Part shown: positions 8,435-17,016 of the stretch, piece after piece
How the letters are laid out: every line of letters starts with the position of its first letter
Position numbering within the stretch: position 1 is the first letter of the stretch
Assembly: GCA_014695255.1 (NCBI GenBank)
Contig: JACJNX010000061.1
Location: 496,001 to 560,000, forward strand
Direction of reading: 5' to 3'
Source: Cyanobacteria bacterium FACHB-63
GTDB taxonomy: Bacteria; Cyanobacteriota; Cyanobacteriia; Leptolyngbyales; Leptolyngbyaceae
DNA length: 64,000 nt
The notes under the pieces: model-generated
The model's input: the letters and a program-made list of their open reading frames with translations, nothing else
Database searches by the model: none
Told to the model about the DNA's origin: nothing
Translations under genes and position numbers: made by a program

Positions 8435-9925
8435 CTAAAAGTCGAAGTAAATGTATCGGCTTCCTGCCTCTGGTGCAAGCTGCCAAACGAGGTAGAAGTA
8501 GATCGGAACGAGCAGCAATTTCAGATGCCAAGTCAGATTCAGCTTTAATCCGCGTTGCAAGGTGTAAGTCAGCAGCATCACCAGCGCGATCGCCGCAAAC
8601 AGGATGGCAATTTGCAGCGGATACAGTCCGACTGCTTCCCCGTAAACCTTCTGGGCATATTGCACGTCGGCAGTATAGCCCCATAAGCGTTGCAACACTT
8701 GCCAAGCTGAATCTACATTCGGCAAGCGGAAAAACACCCAGGACACAAACACCAGTCCTTGTGTCAGTGCCCATCCCACTAGAACACCCGGCAAACTTGA
8801 CCAGAACACCTCGATCCAGTCGAACCGCTTGGCGATCGTGTGATTAATCCGATGAATCGCGAGTCCTAAGCCGTGAATTCCACCCCAAGCGATGAATCCC
8901 CAGGCTGCTCCGTGCCAAATTCCCGCAATCAGCATGATTAGAATCAAGTTTAGGCAAGTCCGCATCAATCCCTGACGCGATCCGCCCAGCGGAAAATAAA
9001 GGTAGTTCCGCAGCCAATCGCCTAGCGTCATATGCCAACGCCGCCAAAAGTCAGCCAAACTTGTGGTTAGGTAAGGAAAATTGAAGTTCTCCGGTAGCTC
9101 GATCCCCAACAGCAACGCACTCCCCCGCGCCACATCGACGTACCCGCTGAAATCGAGATAAAGCTGAAAGCCGTAGGCGACGATCGCGATCCACAAGTCT
9201 GTACTTCCTGCTCTTTGGATATTGTCAAAGCTGAGATTGACTAACCCATTCAGACGATCGGCAACCAGCCCCTTTTTAATCGCACCGCAGGCAATTAGCC
9301 AGAGTCCTTCGGTAATCTGCGGCATTTTTGGCGCTGCGATCGCGCTGAACTGAGTCGCGAATGGGTGATAGCGCGTAATCGGACCTGAGATTAATTTCGC
9401 AAAGAACAGTTTGTACGCCGCAAAATCGAGAAATCCTTTTGCCGCAGGCGCACCGCGATAGACATCCACCAGGTAAGCAATACACTCAAAACAAAAAAAG
9501 CTAATTCCCAGCGGCGCAATTAAATGCACATCTGCCCAATTTGCGTTCTGCTGGAGGTTTGGAAGGTTAAACGTCGTGCCGATCGTCGAAAAAATAAACG
9601 GCACATACTTAAATCCAAGCAGCAACAGTACATTGAGAAAGATGCCGCCACACAATACCCGCAGTCGCCGCCGATTCCAATCTGCCTGAGCAAACTGCCA
9701 ATCTTCGATTCTCCAATCCAGTGGCACCGACATCGCCCGCCCTAACCAGTAGTTAACTCCCGTCGCTACCAACAACAGCGGAATATATTGTGCTTGCAGC
9801 GACGCATAAAAGACCAAACTGGTGAGAAACAGCAGCCACGATCGTAGCCAGGTCGATCGAGCCGACCAAAACACTCCGATTACACACAGCAGAAAAACGG
9901 CGTACAGCGGGGAAAGAAATTGCAT
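8435..9925 (-). CDS. MBOAT family O-acyltransferase (AlgI-like)
   Basis: A 496-residue polytopic membrane protein of the membrane-bound O-acyltransferase family. Features include the conserved RFWRRWH-type segment (DFWRRWHMTLGDWLR, near residue 295), NLILIML and the catalytic-histidine motif GIWHGAAWGF (near residue 340). AlgI-type members carry acetyl groups across the membrane for polysaccharide O-acetylation together with a periplasmic partner; no AlgJ/AlgX-like partner is adjacent. The cupin gene follows in the same direction. The substrate is not determinable. Confidence 0.9.
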   Translation of the reverse strand: MQFLSPLYAVFLLCVIGVFWSARSTWLRSWLLFLTSLVFYASLQAQYIPLLLVATGVNYWLGRAMSVPLDWRIEDWQFAQADWNRRRLRVLCGGIFLNVLLLLGFKYVPFIFSTIGTTFNLPNLQQNANWADVHLIAPLGISFFCFECIAYLVDVYRGAPAAKGFLDFAAYKLFFAKLISGPITRYHPFATQFSAIAAPKMPQITEGLWLIACGAIKKGLVADRLNGLVNLSFDNIQRAGSTDLWIAIVAYGFQLYLDFSGYVDVARGSALLLGIELPENFNFPYLTTSLADFWRRWHMTLGDWLRNYLYFPLGGSRQGLMRTCLNLILIMLIAGIWHGAAWGFIAWGGIHGLGLAIHRINHTIAKRFDWIEVFWSSLPGVLVGWALTQGLVFVSWVFFRLPNVDSAWQVLQRLWGYTADVQYAQKVYGEAVGLYPLQIAILFAAIALVMLLTYTLQRGLKLNLTWHLKLLLVPIYFYLVWQLAPEAGSRYIYFDF

Positions 9926-9988
9926 AGCGCCCGAAAACTCGATTCGCGTCTAGTGTACTGGTAAAGTTCCATGTCAGTACAATTTGCC

Positions 9989-10012
9989 AAAAAAAAGCAG
10001 CCCGAAAGCTGC
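9989..10012 (-). terminator. Strong leftward Rho-independent terminator
   Basis: Read leftward: GCAGC, loop TTTCGG, GCTGC, then eight T. It lies 275 bases after the stop of the large protease-like gene and just before the MBOAT gene. Confidence 0.88.
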
Positions 10013-10029
10013 CATCTTAGACATCAAGA

Positions 10030-10055
10030 ATTGTCTAAAAAAATTGTCTAAAAAA
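10030..10055. repeat. Tandem 13-base repeat (two copies)
   Basis: ATTGTCTAAAAAA is repeated exactly at 10030-10042 and 10043-10055. With AGACA at 10019-10023 and 10055-10059 each copy can form a hairpin. Confidence 0.8.
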
Positions 10056-10250
10056 GACATCAGCGCTGATAAAGCGCGATCGCCAAAAAATGATGAATTT
10101 CCAGGACTCCAGCCCGCACTGGCGATTCCTAGTGTGCGTTCTCCCGAAGCAATTTCCCCTGCAGAATGGACACTCTAACAACCGTCCCAGATTCCCCGTC
10201 TGGATCGGGTTTTGCCTAGCCATAATAAACCTAGCGTTTAACTGTCCCTT

Positions 10251-10287
10251 GCCCTGTTGCTCATGCGAGTGCAGGGCAGTTTTGTTT
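10251..10287 (+). terminator. Rightward terminator-like hairpin abutting the protease-like gene
   Basis: GCCCTG (10251-10256) pairs with CAGGGC (10272-10277), followed by AGTTTTGTTTT that runs into the stop codon of the leftward gene. As a rightward terminator it implies a plus-strand transcript from the gap. Confidence 0.55.
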
Positions 10288-12587
10288 TAAACCGCAATCC
10301 GGTCAGTTAATTTCGCTGCAATCAATTCTGTCCGGGCTGCGGCAAGACAGCGACCGCAACCACATTTAGAAGCGGCAAGTCGGGCGGTCGATCGTTGAGA
10401 AGTCGATTGAGTTCCAGGAGTAGAGGCAGTGGTTGCGGCGTTTACGGGTGAGGAATAGGGTTGAACTGCGCCAAAATTCACGTTCCAGCCCAAGTCCCGC
10501 AGCGATCCGAGCGTCAAGCTGCTTAATGGCATGAGTGTGCCATTGACTTCAGCAAATGGGGTCATTAGTTCGGTATCAAATCGTGTCTCATCCCAGTGAT
10601 AAAAGATTTGCGGCTCGATCGGAATTGCGGTCGGCTTAAAGGTGCCAATCAGGTCGCCGTATGCCGCGCCTGCGTAGCTGTCTGCGCGATAGGTGGCAGT
10701 GGCGCGATCGATCCAGTCTTTTCCAGCGATTTCGGTTGAGCCGTCTGTAAACGAGAAGCGTAACGGTTGCCAAATCGTGCCGAAACCGAGAACATGCGCG
10801 AATTCATGAATCATGATGTCGCGCAGATAGAGCGGATTGGCGTTAAATTCGGCGAGTTTGCGTGTGTTTAGGGTGGTGCTGCCACGTGTGATTACAAGAT
10901 TATTCGCGGCATCGAGTGTCAGCGAAGGCCCAGATAGCGCTAGCGTTCCTGCATCTGCTGTGCCGTCTTGAGCCACTAAATTCTGTCCAGTGAGCGCGAT
11001 CGGCAAGATATTCGTCTGAGTGATGGCGCTGCGGCTGAGAATTGCGCTTTCCCAAAACTTTGCGGCTTGATTGATCGCGTCTCGCGCTGCGGAAGTGAGT
11101 CCGTTTAGAGAGTCGGCAAAATTGAGCTGAATCCGAAACTGCTGATCATCGCTGGCAGCGGCGGTGAAGTTTGTAGAAACGGTAAAATCAGCGGCTTGAT
11201 TGTTGTAGCTCAGCACTTGAACAAAGTAAGCGCCGGGGGCGATGAATCTGCGAATTGATTCATCTTTTAAGCCGCGTTCCCATTGCCATGCCAGAATTTC
11301 GCCGTTGTCGATCGCGCCATTGTTATTCGCATCTTGAATCAAACGCACGTCTGCATCGCCTGTGAGTCCAGTCAGTCCAGCGGTGAAAATGCCAGATTGC
11401 CCGATCGTAAAGCGATAGAAATCATTGAGGTTGGCTGCATCAACGCGATCGCGGCGGGAGAAAGTGGGCGCTTGGTTCTCAGCGGTGGTTAGACTACTGT
11501 TGCTGATGGGGGCTTTGGGTGGCGAAACCGTTTGTGTGGGTGTGATGAGCGGGGAGATCGAGCGTTCGAGCGCGGCGAGCGGCTGCCAGTTTAATTCGGA
11601 TTCGGTCAGGACAGTAGCAGAATTGCTCACACTGCCGTCTTGCACAAACCAGGCAAGTAGTTCTCCGGTTGAGGCATTGCGCCAGAGTAAATCGATCGTG
11701 GTGTCGCGATTAAGATTGGTTGCAGCTAAAGCCTGCCAATCGGAACTGATTAAGTTGCCAGTTCTAATACTGGTTCGCTGTGTGCCGTTGTACAGCCAGA
11801 ACTGCGTTTCACCAGTGCGCTCGTTGCGCCAAAACAAATCGGAACTGCCGTTTCCGTTGAAGTCTCCCAAGCCTGTCAGCTTCCAATCTTTGCTGGGAGC
11901 CGGATTCAGGAATAGTCCCTGAGCCAGTTTTCCCTGATTGAGTAACCAGGTCGCGGTTTCTCCAGTGCTAGGATTGAACCAAATGAGATCGGGAGCGCGA
12001 TCAGCGTTCTGATCCGCGATGCCCTGAAGCCGCCAGCCGCCAGCCCCACTGGAGCCGATGAACGCTCCAGATGCAAGCTTTGTGTTGTTGAGCAACCAAA
12101 CGGCTGCTTGTCCGTCGCGCCGATTGTGCCAAACGATATCCGTAGAGCCGTCGCTGTTGAAATCGGCTAATCCTCCGATGTACCAATCTCCGCCTCCGGC
12201 TGTGCCAAGCGCGATCGATTGAACCGCTCCGCTATTCTGCTGCCAGATTCTGACGGCTCCGGTTGGGGAGTTAAACCACAGTAAGTCTTGCTGTCCGTCG
12301 CGGTTAAAATCAGCAATGCCCGAAACTTGCCAGTTGTCGTCGGTTTCGGTGAGTAGGTCTTGACGAGTAACGGGGATAGAGCCATTCACCGACCAAATTT
12401 GCGTTGCGCCTGTCGTGGCGTTGCGAGAAAGTAGGGTCGTAGAAGCACTGTTAAGTTGGAGCGCGGATCGAAGTCCTTGATTTTGTGGCGCGATCGAGGT
12501 CTGCAACTGGTTTTTTTCAGCAGTAGAACCTAAGCCCAACAGGGATGCTGACGAATCGACCAGATTCGGTAAAGAATTAGTACCCAT
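10287..12587 (-). CDS. FG-GAP/VCBS-repeat, PPC and leishmanolysin-like metalloprotease protein
   Basis: A 766-residue modular protein. Residues about 45-340 hold roughly six ~46-residue repeats with the DFNxDGxxDLLW calcium-binding loop and a WLLN-type strand. Residues about 385-480 resemble a bacterial pre-peptidase C-terminal (PPC) domain. Residues about 490-715 form a metzincin-type protease with HEFAHVLGFG near 590, a later third ligand in YHWDE near 662 and a Met-turn ELMTP, as in leishmanolysin. The tail has a cysteine cluster (CGCGRC). No Sec signal is visible, so export by another route is possible. AGGAG lies 9 bases before the ATG. Protease activity is inferred from the intact zinc motif. 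Confidence 0.82.
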   Translation of the reverse strand: MGTNSLPNLVDSSASLLGLGSTAEKNQLQTSIAPQNQGLRSALQLNSASTTLLSRNATTGATQIWSVNGSIPVTRQDLLTETDDNWQVSGIADFNRDGQQDLLWFNSPTGAVRIWQQNSGAVQSIALGTAGGGDWYIGGLADFNSDGSTDIVWHNRRDGQAAVWLLNNTKLASGAFIGSSGAGGWRLQGIADQNADRAPDLIWFNPSTGETATWLLNQGKLAQGLFLNPAPSKDWKLTGLGDFNGNGSSDLFWRNERTGETQFWLYNGTQRTSIRTGNLISSDWQALAATNLNRDTTIDLLWRNASTGELLAWFVQDGSVSNSATVLTESELNWQPLAALERSISPLITPTQTVSPPKAPISNSSLTTAENQAPTFSRRDRVDAANLNDFYRFTIGQSGIFTAGLTGLTGDADVRLIQDANNNGAIDNGEILAWQWERGLKDESIRRFIAPGAYFVQVLSYNNQAADFTVSTNFTAAASDDQQFRIQLNFADSLNGLTSAARDAINQAAKFWESAILSRSAITQTNILPIALTGQNLVAQDGTADAGTLALSGPSLTLDAANNLVITRGSTTLNTRKLAEFNANPLYLRDIMIHEFAHVLGFGTIWQPLRFSFTDGSTEIAGKDWIDRATATYRADSYAGAAYGDLIGTFKPTAIPIEPQIFYHWDETRFDTELMTPFAEVNGTLMPLSSLTLGSLRDLGWNVNFGAVQPYSSPVNAATTASTPGTQSTSQRSTARLAASKCGCGRCLAAARTELIAAKLTDRIAV

Positions 12588-12883
12588 GGTTGCTTCTCCT
12601 ACCGCTCAAGTTTTTCCGCCCGGATATATTTCTACTAAAAATAAGGCAACACCGTTGCCCACTTCCGTTATTCACTCGTTTACTCATAAGTGACTGAGAG
12701 AAGCCACGCTGGAGCGCGATCGCTCGGAATCTCCACGACCTAATTTTCTGCCAAGTTTAATAATTAACCCAGGAAAGATGGTAGATTCACGTACCCTTGG
12801 CGATCATTCTATTCGCAAAATTGGTTAGTTTTTAAGCTCACTCGATGAAGATTTCACGAAGCAATTACAAATAGTAGGTAAAG

Positions 12884-13231
12884 TTACAGTAAACGTAGGA
12901 TAAATGGGTAGCGATACGGTTGACTGGGGTTATCGATGACTTTAACGATCGCGAGAATCGGCAACAACCAGCTACAGATCAGCAATCCGGCTCCGATGAT
13001 CAGCGCGATCGGGATGCCAATGACAGTGGCGAAGAAAAGACCCGCCAGGATGCCATAAGCGAACAAATTGAGATGGAAGTTTAGCGCTTCGCGGGCGTTG
13101 TCTTTGATCACCCAGTCGTCGGTGATCAGCAGAATGACGATCGGGATGCCAATGGATACGATCGTGGCGCTGAAGAAAATTGAGCCGTGACAGAGCGCAG
13201 AGAGAAGTTTTTGGCGATCGGAGGTTTGCAT
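12884..13231 (-). CDS. DUF4870 membrane protein
   Basis: A 115-residue protein with three hydrophobic segments (about 15-38, 52-75 and 80-100), the layout of the DUF4870/Tic20-like family. The motif KDNAREALNFHLN between the first two helices is characteristic. The function of the family is not established. Divergently transcribed from prfC with a gap of about 130 bases; no clear ribosome-binding site was seen. Confidence 0.8.
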   Translation of the reverse strand: MQTSDRQKLLSALCHGSIFFSATIVSIGIPIVILLITDDWVIKDNAREALNFHLNLFAYGILAGLFFATVIGIPIALIIGAGLLICSWLLPILAIVKVIDNPSQPYRYPFILRLL

Positions 13232-13360
13232 GAGTTCAGATTCAACTTATCGCTTCTGAATCTAGCCACAATCGCGCTGAATTTGTCGCTATCTTTAAAG
13301 TATTGTGATGTATTGGGATTTCCCGCAGTAATTTTCCCGCAATAATTTAGAGACACCAGC

Positions 13361-14989
13361 ATGGCGATCGAACTTGAACCCGAATTGCAAAAAGCCGTAG
13401 AGCGGCGACGAAATTTCGCGATTATCTCTCACCCAGATGCCGGAAAGACGACTCTGACCGAAAAGCTGCTGCTGTACGGAGGAGCGATTCACGAAGCGGG
13501 AGCCGTCAAGGCGCGTCGTGCTCAACGTCATGCGACTTCGGACTGGATGGCGATGGAACAACAGCGGGGAATTTCGATTACCTCAACGGTGCTGCAATTT
13601 GAGTATCAGGCGTGTCAGATTAATTTGCTCGATACGCCCGGACACCAAGATTTTAGTGAAGATACGTATCGTACGCTGGCGGCTGCCGATAATGCGGTGA
13701 TGCTGATCGATGCGGCAAAAGGCTTGGAGCCGCAAACTCGGAAATTGTTTGAAGTGTGTCGGATGCGATCGCTGCCAATTTTTACCTTTGTGAATAAGCT
13801 CGATCGTCCTGGACGCTCTCCGATCGAACTGATGGATGAGATTGAGCAAGAATTAGGAATGCAGACTTATGCGGTGAATTATCCGATCGGCATGGGCGAT
13901 CAGTTTAAGGGCGTATTCGATCGTCGCACTCGGCAGATTCACCTGTTTGAGCGCAGTCTGCACGGGAAGCGAGAAGCGGTAAATACGGTGGTCGATTTAG
14001 GTGATCCGAATATCGAAGCGCTTTTGGAGAAGGATCTTTATTATCAGTTCAAGGACGAATTGGAACTGATTGAAGGGATCGGGTCAGAATTCGATCTCGA
14101 TGCAATTCACAAGGGCCAAATGACTCCGATCTTTTTCGGGAGTGCGATGACGAATTTCGGGGTGGAGTTGTTCTTGAATTCGTTCTTGGATTACGCGCTG
14201 AAGCCGGGAGCGCATCACAGTACCAAAGGTGAGATCGAGCCGACGTATCCGGAGTTCTCTGGCTTTGTGTTTAAGCTGCAAGCGAACATGGACCCAAAAC
14301 ACCGCGATCGGGTTGCGTTTGTGCGGGTGTGTTCTGGCAAGTTTGAGAAAGACATGGTGGTGAGCCATGCGCGAACCGGGAAAACGGTGCGGCTATCGCG
14401 TCCTCAGAAGTTGTTTGCTCAAGATCGGGAAGTGATCGAAGAAGCGTATCCGGGGGATGTGATTGGGTTGAATAATCCGGGTGTGTTCGCGATCGGGGAC
14501 ACGATTTACATGGGGCAGAAACTAGAGTACGACGGCATTCCTTGCTTCTCACCGGAACTCTTTGCGTTCTTGCGAAATCCGAACCCGTCGAAGTTCAAAC
14601 AGTTCCGTAAGGGTGTTTCTGAACTGCGCGAAGAAGGTGCAGTTCAGATTATGTATTCGGCGGATGAAGCGAAACGTGATCCGATTTTGGCAGCGGTTGG
14701 ACAGTTGCAGATGGAAGTGGTGCAATTTAGGCTGCAAAACGAATACGGGGTAGAGACGACGGTTGAGTATCTGCCGTATACCGTGGCGCGCTGGGTGGAT
14801 GGCGGTTGGGAAGCTCTGCAAAAGGTGGGGCGGATCTTTAACACGCTTGCGGTAAAAGATAGCTGGGAGCGTCCGGTCTTGCTGTTCCGCAATGAGTGGA
14901 ATTGTCAGCAGCTTCAAGGGGATCATCCGGAGTTGAGGCTGAGCGCGATCGCGCCTGTGGTGGCTGGGAAGGAACCTGTGGATATTTAG
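13361..14989 (+). CDS. prfC: Peptide chain release factor 3
   Basis: A translational GTPase that recycles class I release factors from the ribosome after termination. The product is 542 residues, near the usual length. Motifs are SHPDAGKTT (G1, about residues 23-31), QQRGISIT (G2/switch I), [14 protein letters not shown] (G3) and NKLDR (G4); these distinguish RF3 from EF-G. Single gene, divergent from DUF4870, with a dispersed-type inverted repeat downstream (15080-15134). Confidence 0.97.
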   Translation: MAIELEPELQKAVERRRNFAIISHPDAGKTTLTEKLLLYGGAIHEAGAVKARRAQRHATSDWMAMEQQRGISITSTVLQFEYQACQINLLDTPGHQDFSEDTYRTLAAADNAVMLIDAAKGLEPQTRKLFEVCRMRSLPIFTFVNKLDRPGRSPIELMDEIEQELGMQTYAVNYPIGMGDQFKGVFDRRTRQIHLFERSLHGKREAVNTVVDLGDPNIEALLEKDLYYQFKDELELIEGIGSEFDLDAIHKGQMTPIFFGSAMTNFGVELFLNSFLDYALKPGAHHSTKGEIEPTYPEFSGFVFKLQANMDPKHRDRVAFVRVCSGKFEKDMVVSHARTGKTVRLSRPQKLFAQDREVIEEAYPGDVIGLNNPGVFAIGDTIYMGQKLEYDGIPCFSPELFAFLRNPNPSKFKQFRKGVSELREEGAVQIMYSADEAKRDPILAAVGQLQMEVVQFRLQNEYGVETTVEYLPYTVARWVDGGWEALQKVGRIFNTLAVKDSWERPVLLFRNEWNCQQLQGDHPELRLSAIAPVVAGKEPVDI

Positions 14990-15079
14990 GTGCGTTGCGG
15001 GGAATTTCGGAGGTAATCAAACCTGACGAAACGCCGAGATCGATACCCATCCGATGATTTGATACCCCACCGCGAAACC

Positions 15080-15134
15080 CCGTAGAGACGCGATTAGGAG
15101 CTTCGCTGCACCTTTGGTGTTCGCGTCTCTACGG
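15080..15134. repeat. Imperfectly spaced inverted repeat, dispersed-repeat type
   Basis: CCGTAGAGACGCGA (15080-15093) and its exact complement (15121-15134) form a 14-pair stem with a 27-base loop. GTAGAGACGCG arms of this kind are common in interspersed cyanobacterial repeats. It lies between the convergent prfC and HetZ-related genes. Confidence 0.8.
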
Positions 15135-15181
15135 TCGTCGGGTAAACACAAAATCCGTCGCATCCACGGTTTCAATTGATA

Positions 15182-16117
15182 TTAACGCCCTAACCATTCC
15201 CCTACCAATTCGGGTTCGTTCTTTTGAGCAAACACCCGCACCGCGTGGTAATTTACCTTCTCGCGCAATCGATACACCTGCTTAATCGGCATATCGAGAC
15301 GCTGCGCGATCGCTTCCTGCGTTTTACCCTGCAAATACAAACGGAGCCACTGTGCTGCCTCCGCTCCGATTTTTTCAGTGAGATAACCCTCAAACTGCTG
15401 CACGATCGCGCTTCGGAGTTCTTGCTGCTGCTGTTGTGCTTGGTCTTCCTGAAACTGAGCGACTGCCTGACCATCGAGCAAACTTACTGAACCTTCGGAA
15501 TCATCCGGTGCAATCTCTTCGGAGACTAGGCGGATAAAATCTGCAGCTGGAACTTGGGTCATGCCGCCGCGCTGAGAGCGCTTCTGGTAATTGACAAAGC
15601 GATAGACTAATAGCGGCTGATTGCGGATCGGACGGAGACAATATTCCTCGGTGGCGGTGAGCACGATCGCGTTGCGAAGCCGGGGATCGTTAGTGCATTT
15701 AGCGATCCAGATTACCTGCTCCTGCATATATTTATCGTTCTGCAATAAGTCCTGAATGACTTCTTGCAGGACATCGATTACGGTGGTTTGACGATCGCGC
15801 GACAGGGCAATCCAGGTACTGATTTTATTTCTGATCACAAATATGCTGCCCAGGCGCTGAATTAAGGTTTTATAAGCGCGTTGGGGCGGTGTTTCAAAGT
15901 AGCGCTGCACCAGAATGCGGTAGCGGTAATCCATCGCCTGAATTTCGATATCGAGGCGCTCTGGAGTGTAGCTATCAAAGCGATCGAGATCCTCACCGAG
16001 CAACCATCGGATAATGCTCTCGCGGGTGGTGGTGTTACTGCGTGATAGTTCAGTTTCTAGCCGCGATCTCAACTCGGCTGCAATTTGTTCTGCTCGTGTC
16101 ATGGTTGCCGTCCTCAT
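15182..16117 (-). CDS. HetZ-related protein with C-terminal HTH
   Basis: A 311-residue soluble protein. It resembles the HetZ-related family, regulators first known from heterocyst differentiation but also found in non-differentiating cyanobacteria. The C-terminal segment (about residues 255-295, LYLQGKTQEAIAQRLDMPIKQVYRL as a helix-turn-helix) resembles sigma factor region 4. A glutamine-rich stretch is near residue 225. An ATG six codons in is an alternative start. The gene stands alone. The family name is probable, not certain; the DNA-binding role is inferred. Confidence 0.6.
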   Translation of the reverse strand: MRTATMTRAEQIAAELRSRLETELSRSNTTTRESIIRWLLGEDLDRFDSYTPERLDIEIQAMDYRYRILVQRYFETPPQRAYKTLIQRLGSIFVIRNKISTWIALSRDRQTTVIDVLQEVIQDLLQNDKYMQEQVIWIAKCTNDPRLRNAIVLTATEEYCLRPIRNQPLLVYRFVNYQKRSQRGGMTQVPAADFIRLVSEEIAPDDSEGSVSLLDGQAVAQFQEDQAQQQQQELRSAIVQQFEGYLTEKIGAEAAQWLRLYLQGKTQEAIAQRLDMPIKQVYRLREKVNYHAVRVFAQKNEPELVGEWLGR

Positions 16118-16256
16118 TACCCTGATATAGAGTGTGCCGCAGAGTTGACCCTAAGATCACTTACCCGATCGGGTAAGGCTGTGATCTAAATTCGCTCAGC
16201 TTGACCCATTGACTGAGGTTTTCAGTATAAAACGTTTCTTAGGGGCTTCTACTCAC

Positions 16257-16517
16257 TTACGACATGCTTCTTGACTCTAGCGACGTGACAATTCGCTCTA
16301 GGGTTTCGGTGAGGCGGGCAATGTGTGAAACTAGCGTGGATTGATTGTCAGTCAAGGTTTGCAGCGCGTCGGTTAATGCAAAGATTTGTTGACCTTGCTG
16401 ATCGACTTGCAGGACGATCGCATCGACGCGATTAGAGAGTTGCTCGATCGTTTCTGAGGCAGCGATCGTGGTTTCTGCAAGTTCTTGGACGATCGTTGTT
16501 AATGCTGCGGTTTCCAC
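16257..16517 (-). CDS. Small coiled-coil protein, function unknown
   Basis: An 86-residue protein that is predicted almost entirely helical with heptad-like spacing (EQLSNRVDAIVLQVDQQ, LTETLERIVTSL). I chose the GTG at 16517 because GAGGAGG lies 7-8 bases upstream, a near-ideal site; the frame stays open much farther upstream but that part overlaps the divergent S4 gene. No known domain or catalytic motif. Confidence 0.65.
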   Translation of the reverse strand: METAALTTIVQELAETTIAASETIEQLSNRVDAIVLQVDQQGQQIFALTDALQTLTDNQSTLVSHIARLTETLERIVTSLESRSMS

Positions 16518-16785
16518 GTGGGTTCCTCCTCTCACACAAATTTCGTATCTGTAATACATATTGTACTGGGGTCTTTCTACTCCGCGGTTTTGTGCATGTC
16601 CGGGAAACTGAGGCATCGGTGATGAAAACGGGGATGAGAATCTGAAGGTATGCGTCTTTACAGGGATACGGAGGTGTAGCAGGACTTTTGAAAGCTGAGA
16701 GGAGTCGCTCCGCTCGATTTTGTGATTGCATCCCGATTCTGCAAACCATTCGGTACGATCGAAGGATGCAATCAGTGATACGACA

Positions 16786-16974
16786 ATGCAGGACGACACA
16801 ATTAAATTAGATCAATTTCTCAAGTTTCAAGGTTTGGCACAGACGGGTGGACAGGCGAAACTGTTAATTCAGTCGGGAGAAGTGCGGGTAAATGGCAAGA
16901 TCGAGACCCGGCGCGGACGTAAATTAGTCAAAGGCGATCGCGTGACCACGCTGGGAGAAACCGTTGAAGTCTAA
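16786..16974 (+). CDS. S4-domain RNA-binding protein (YbcJ-like)
   Basis: A 62-residue single S4 domain: KLDQFLKFQGLAQTGGQAK, then SGEVRVNGKIETRRGRKL and a terminal KGDRVTTLGE. Such stand-alone S4 proteins bind structured RNA, probably ribosomal RNA. The ATG at 16786 gives the normal family N-terminus; an earlier ATG at 16726 would add 20 unrelated residues. The MBL-fold gene follows after about 40 bases on the same strand. Confidence 0.82.
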   Translation: MQDDTIKLDQFLKFQGLAQTGGQAKLLIQSGEVRVNGKIETRRGRKLVKGDRVTTLGETVEV

Positions 16975-17016
16975 TCTCCCTTAGAATCAAATGAAGTAGC
17001 GTTCCGGTCAGTGACA

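Larger units (their letters stand above)
9926..10286. other. 361-base gap bounded by opposed terminators
   Basis: Contains a leftward terminator (9989-10012), a tandem 13-base repeat with alternating TGTCT/AGACA half-sites (10019-10059), several short dyads (for example CCAGA/TCTGG around 10186-10204) and a rightward terminator (10251-10287). Frames of 60-66 codons on both strands lack ribosome-binding sites. The layout could frame a small RNA on either strand, for example leftward from near 10215. Confidence 0.5.

Noticed and set aside
9984-10178. Short ORFs on both strands of the gap between MBOAT and protease-like genes
   Set aside because: They span terminators and tandem repeats and lack ribosome-binding sites; a non-coding role is more likely.
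16518-16799. Upstream extension of the small coiled-coil gene
   Set aside because: It overlaps the divergent S4 gene, has unrelated composition, and a strong ribosome-binding site marks the GTG at 16517.
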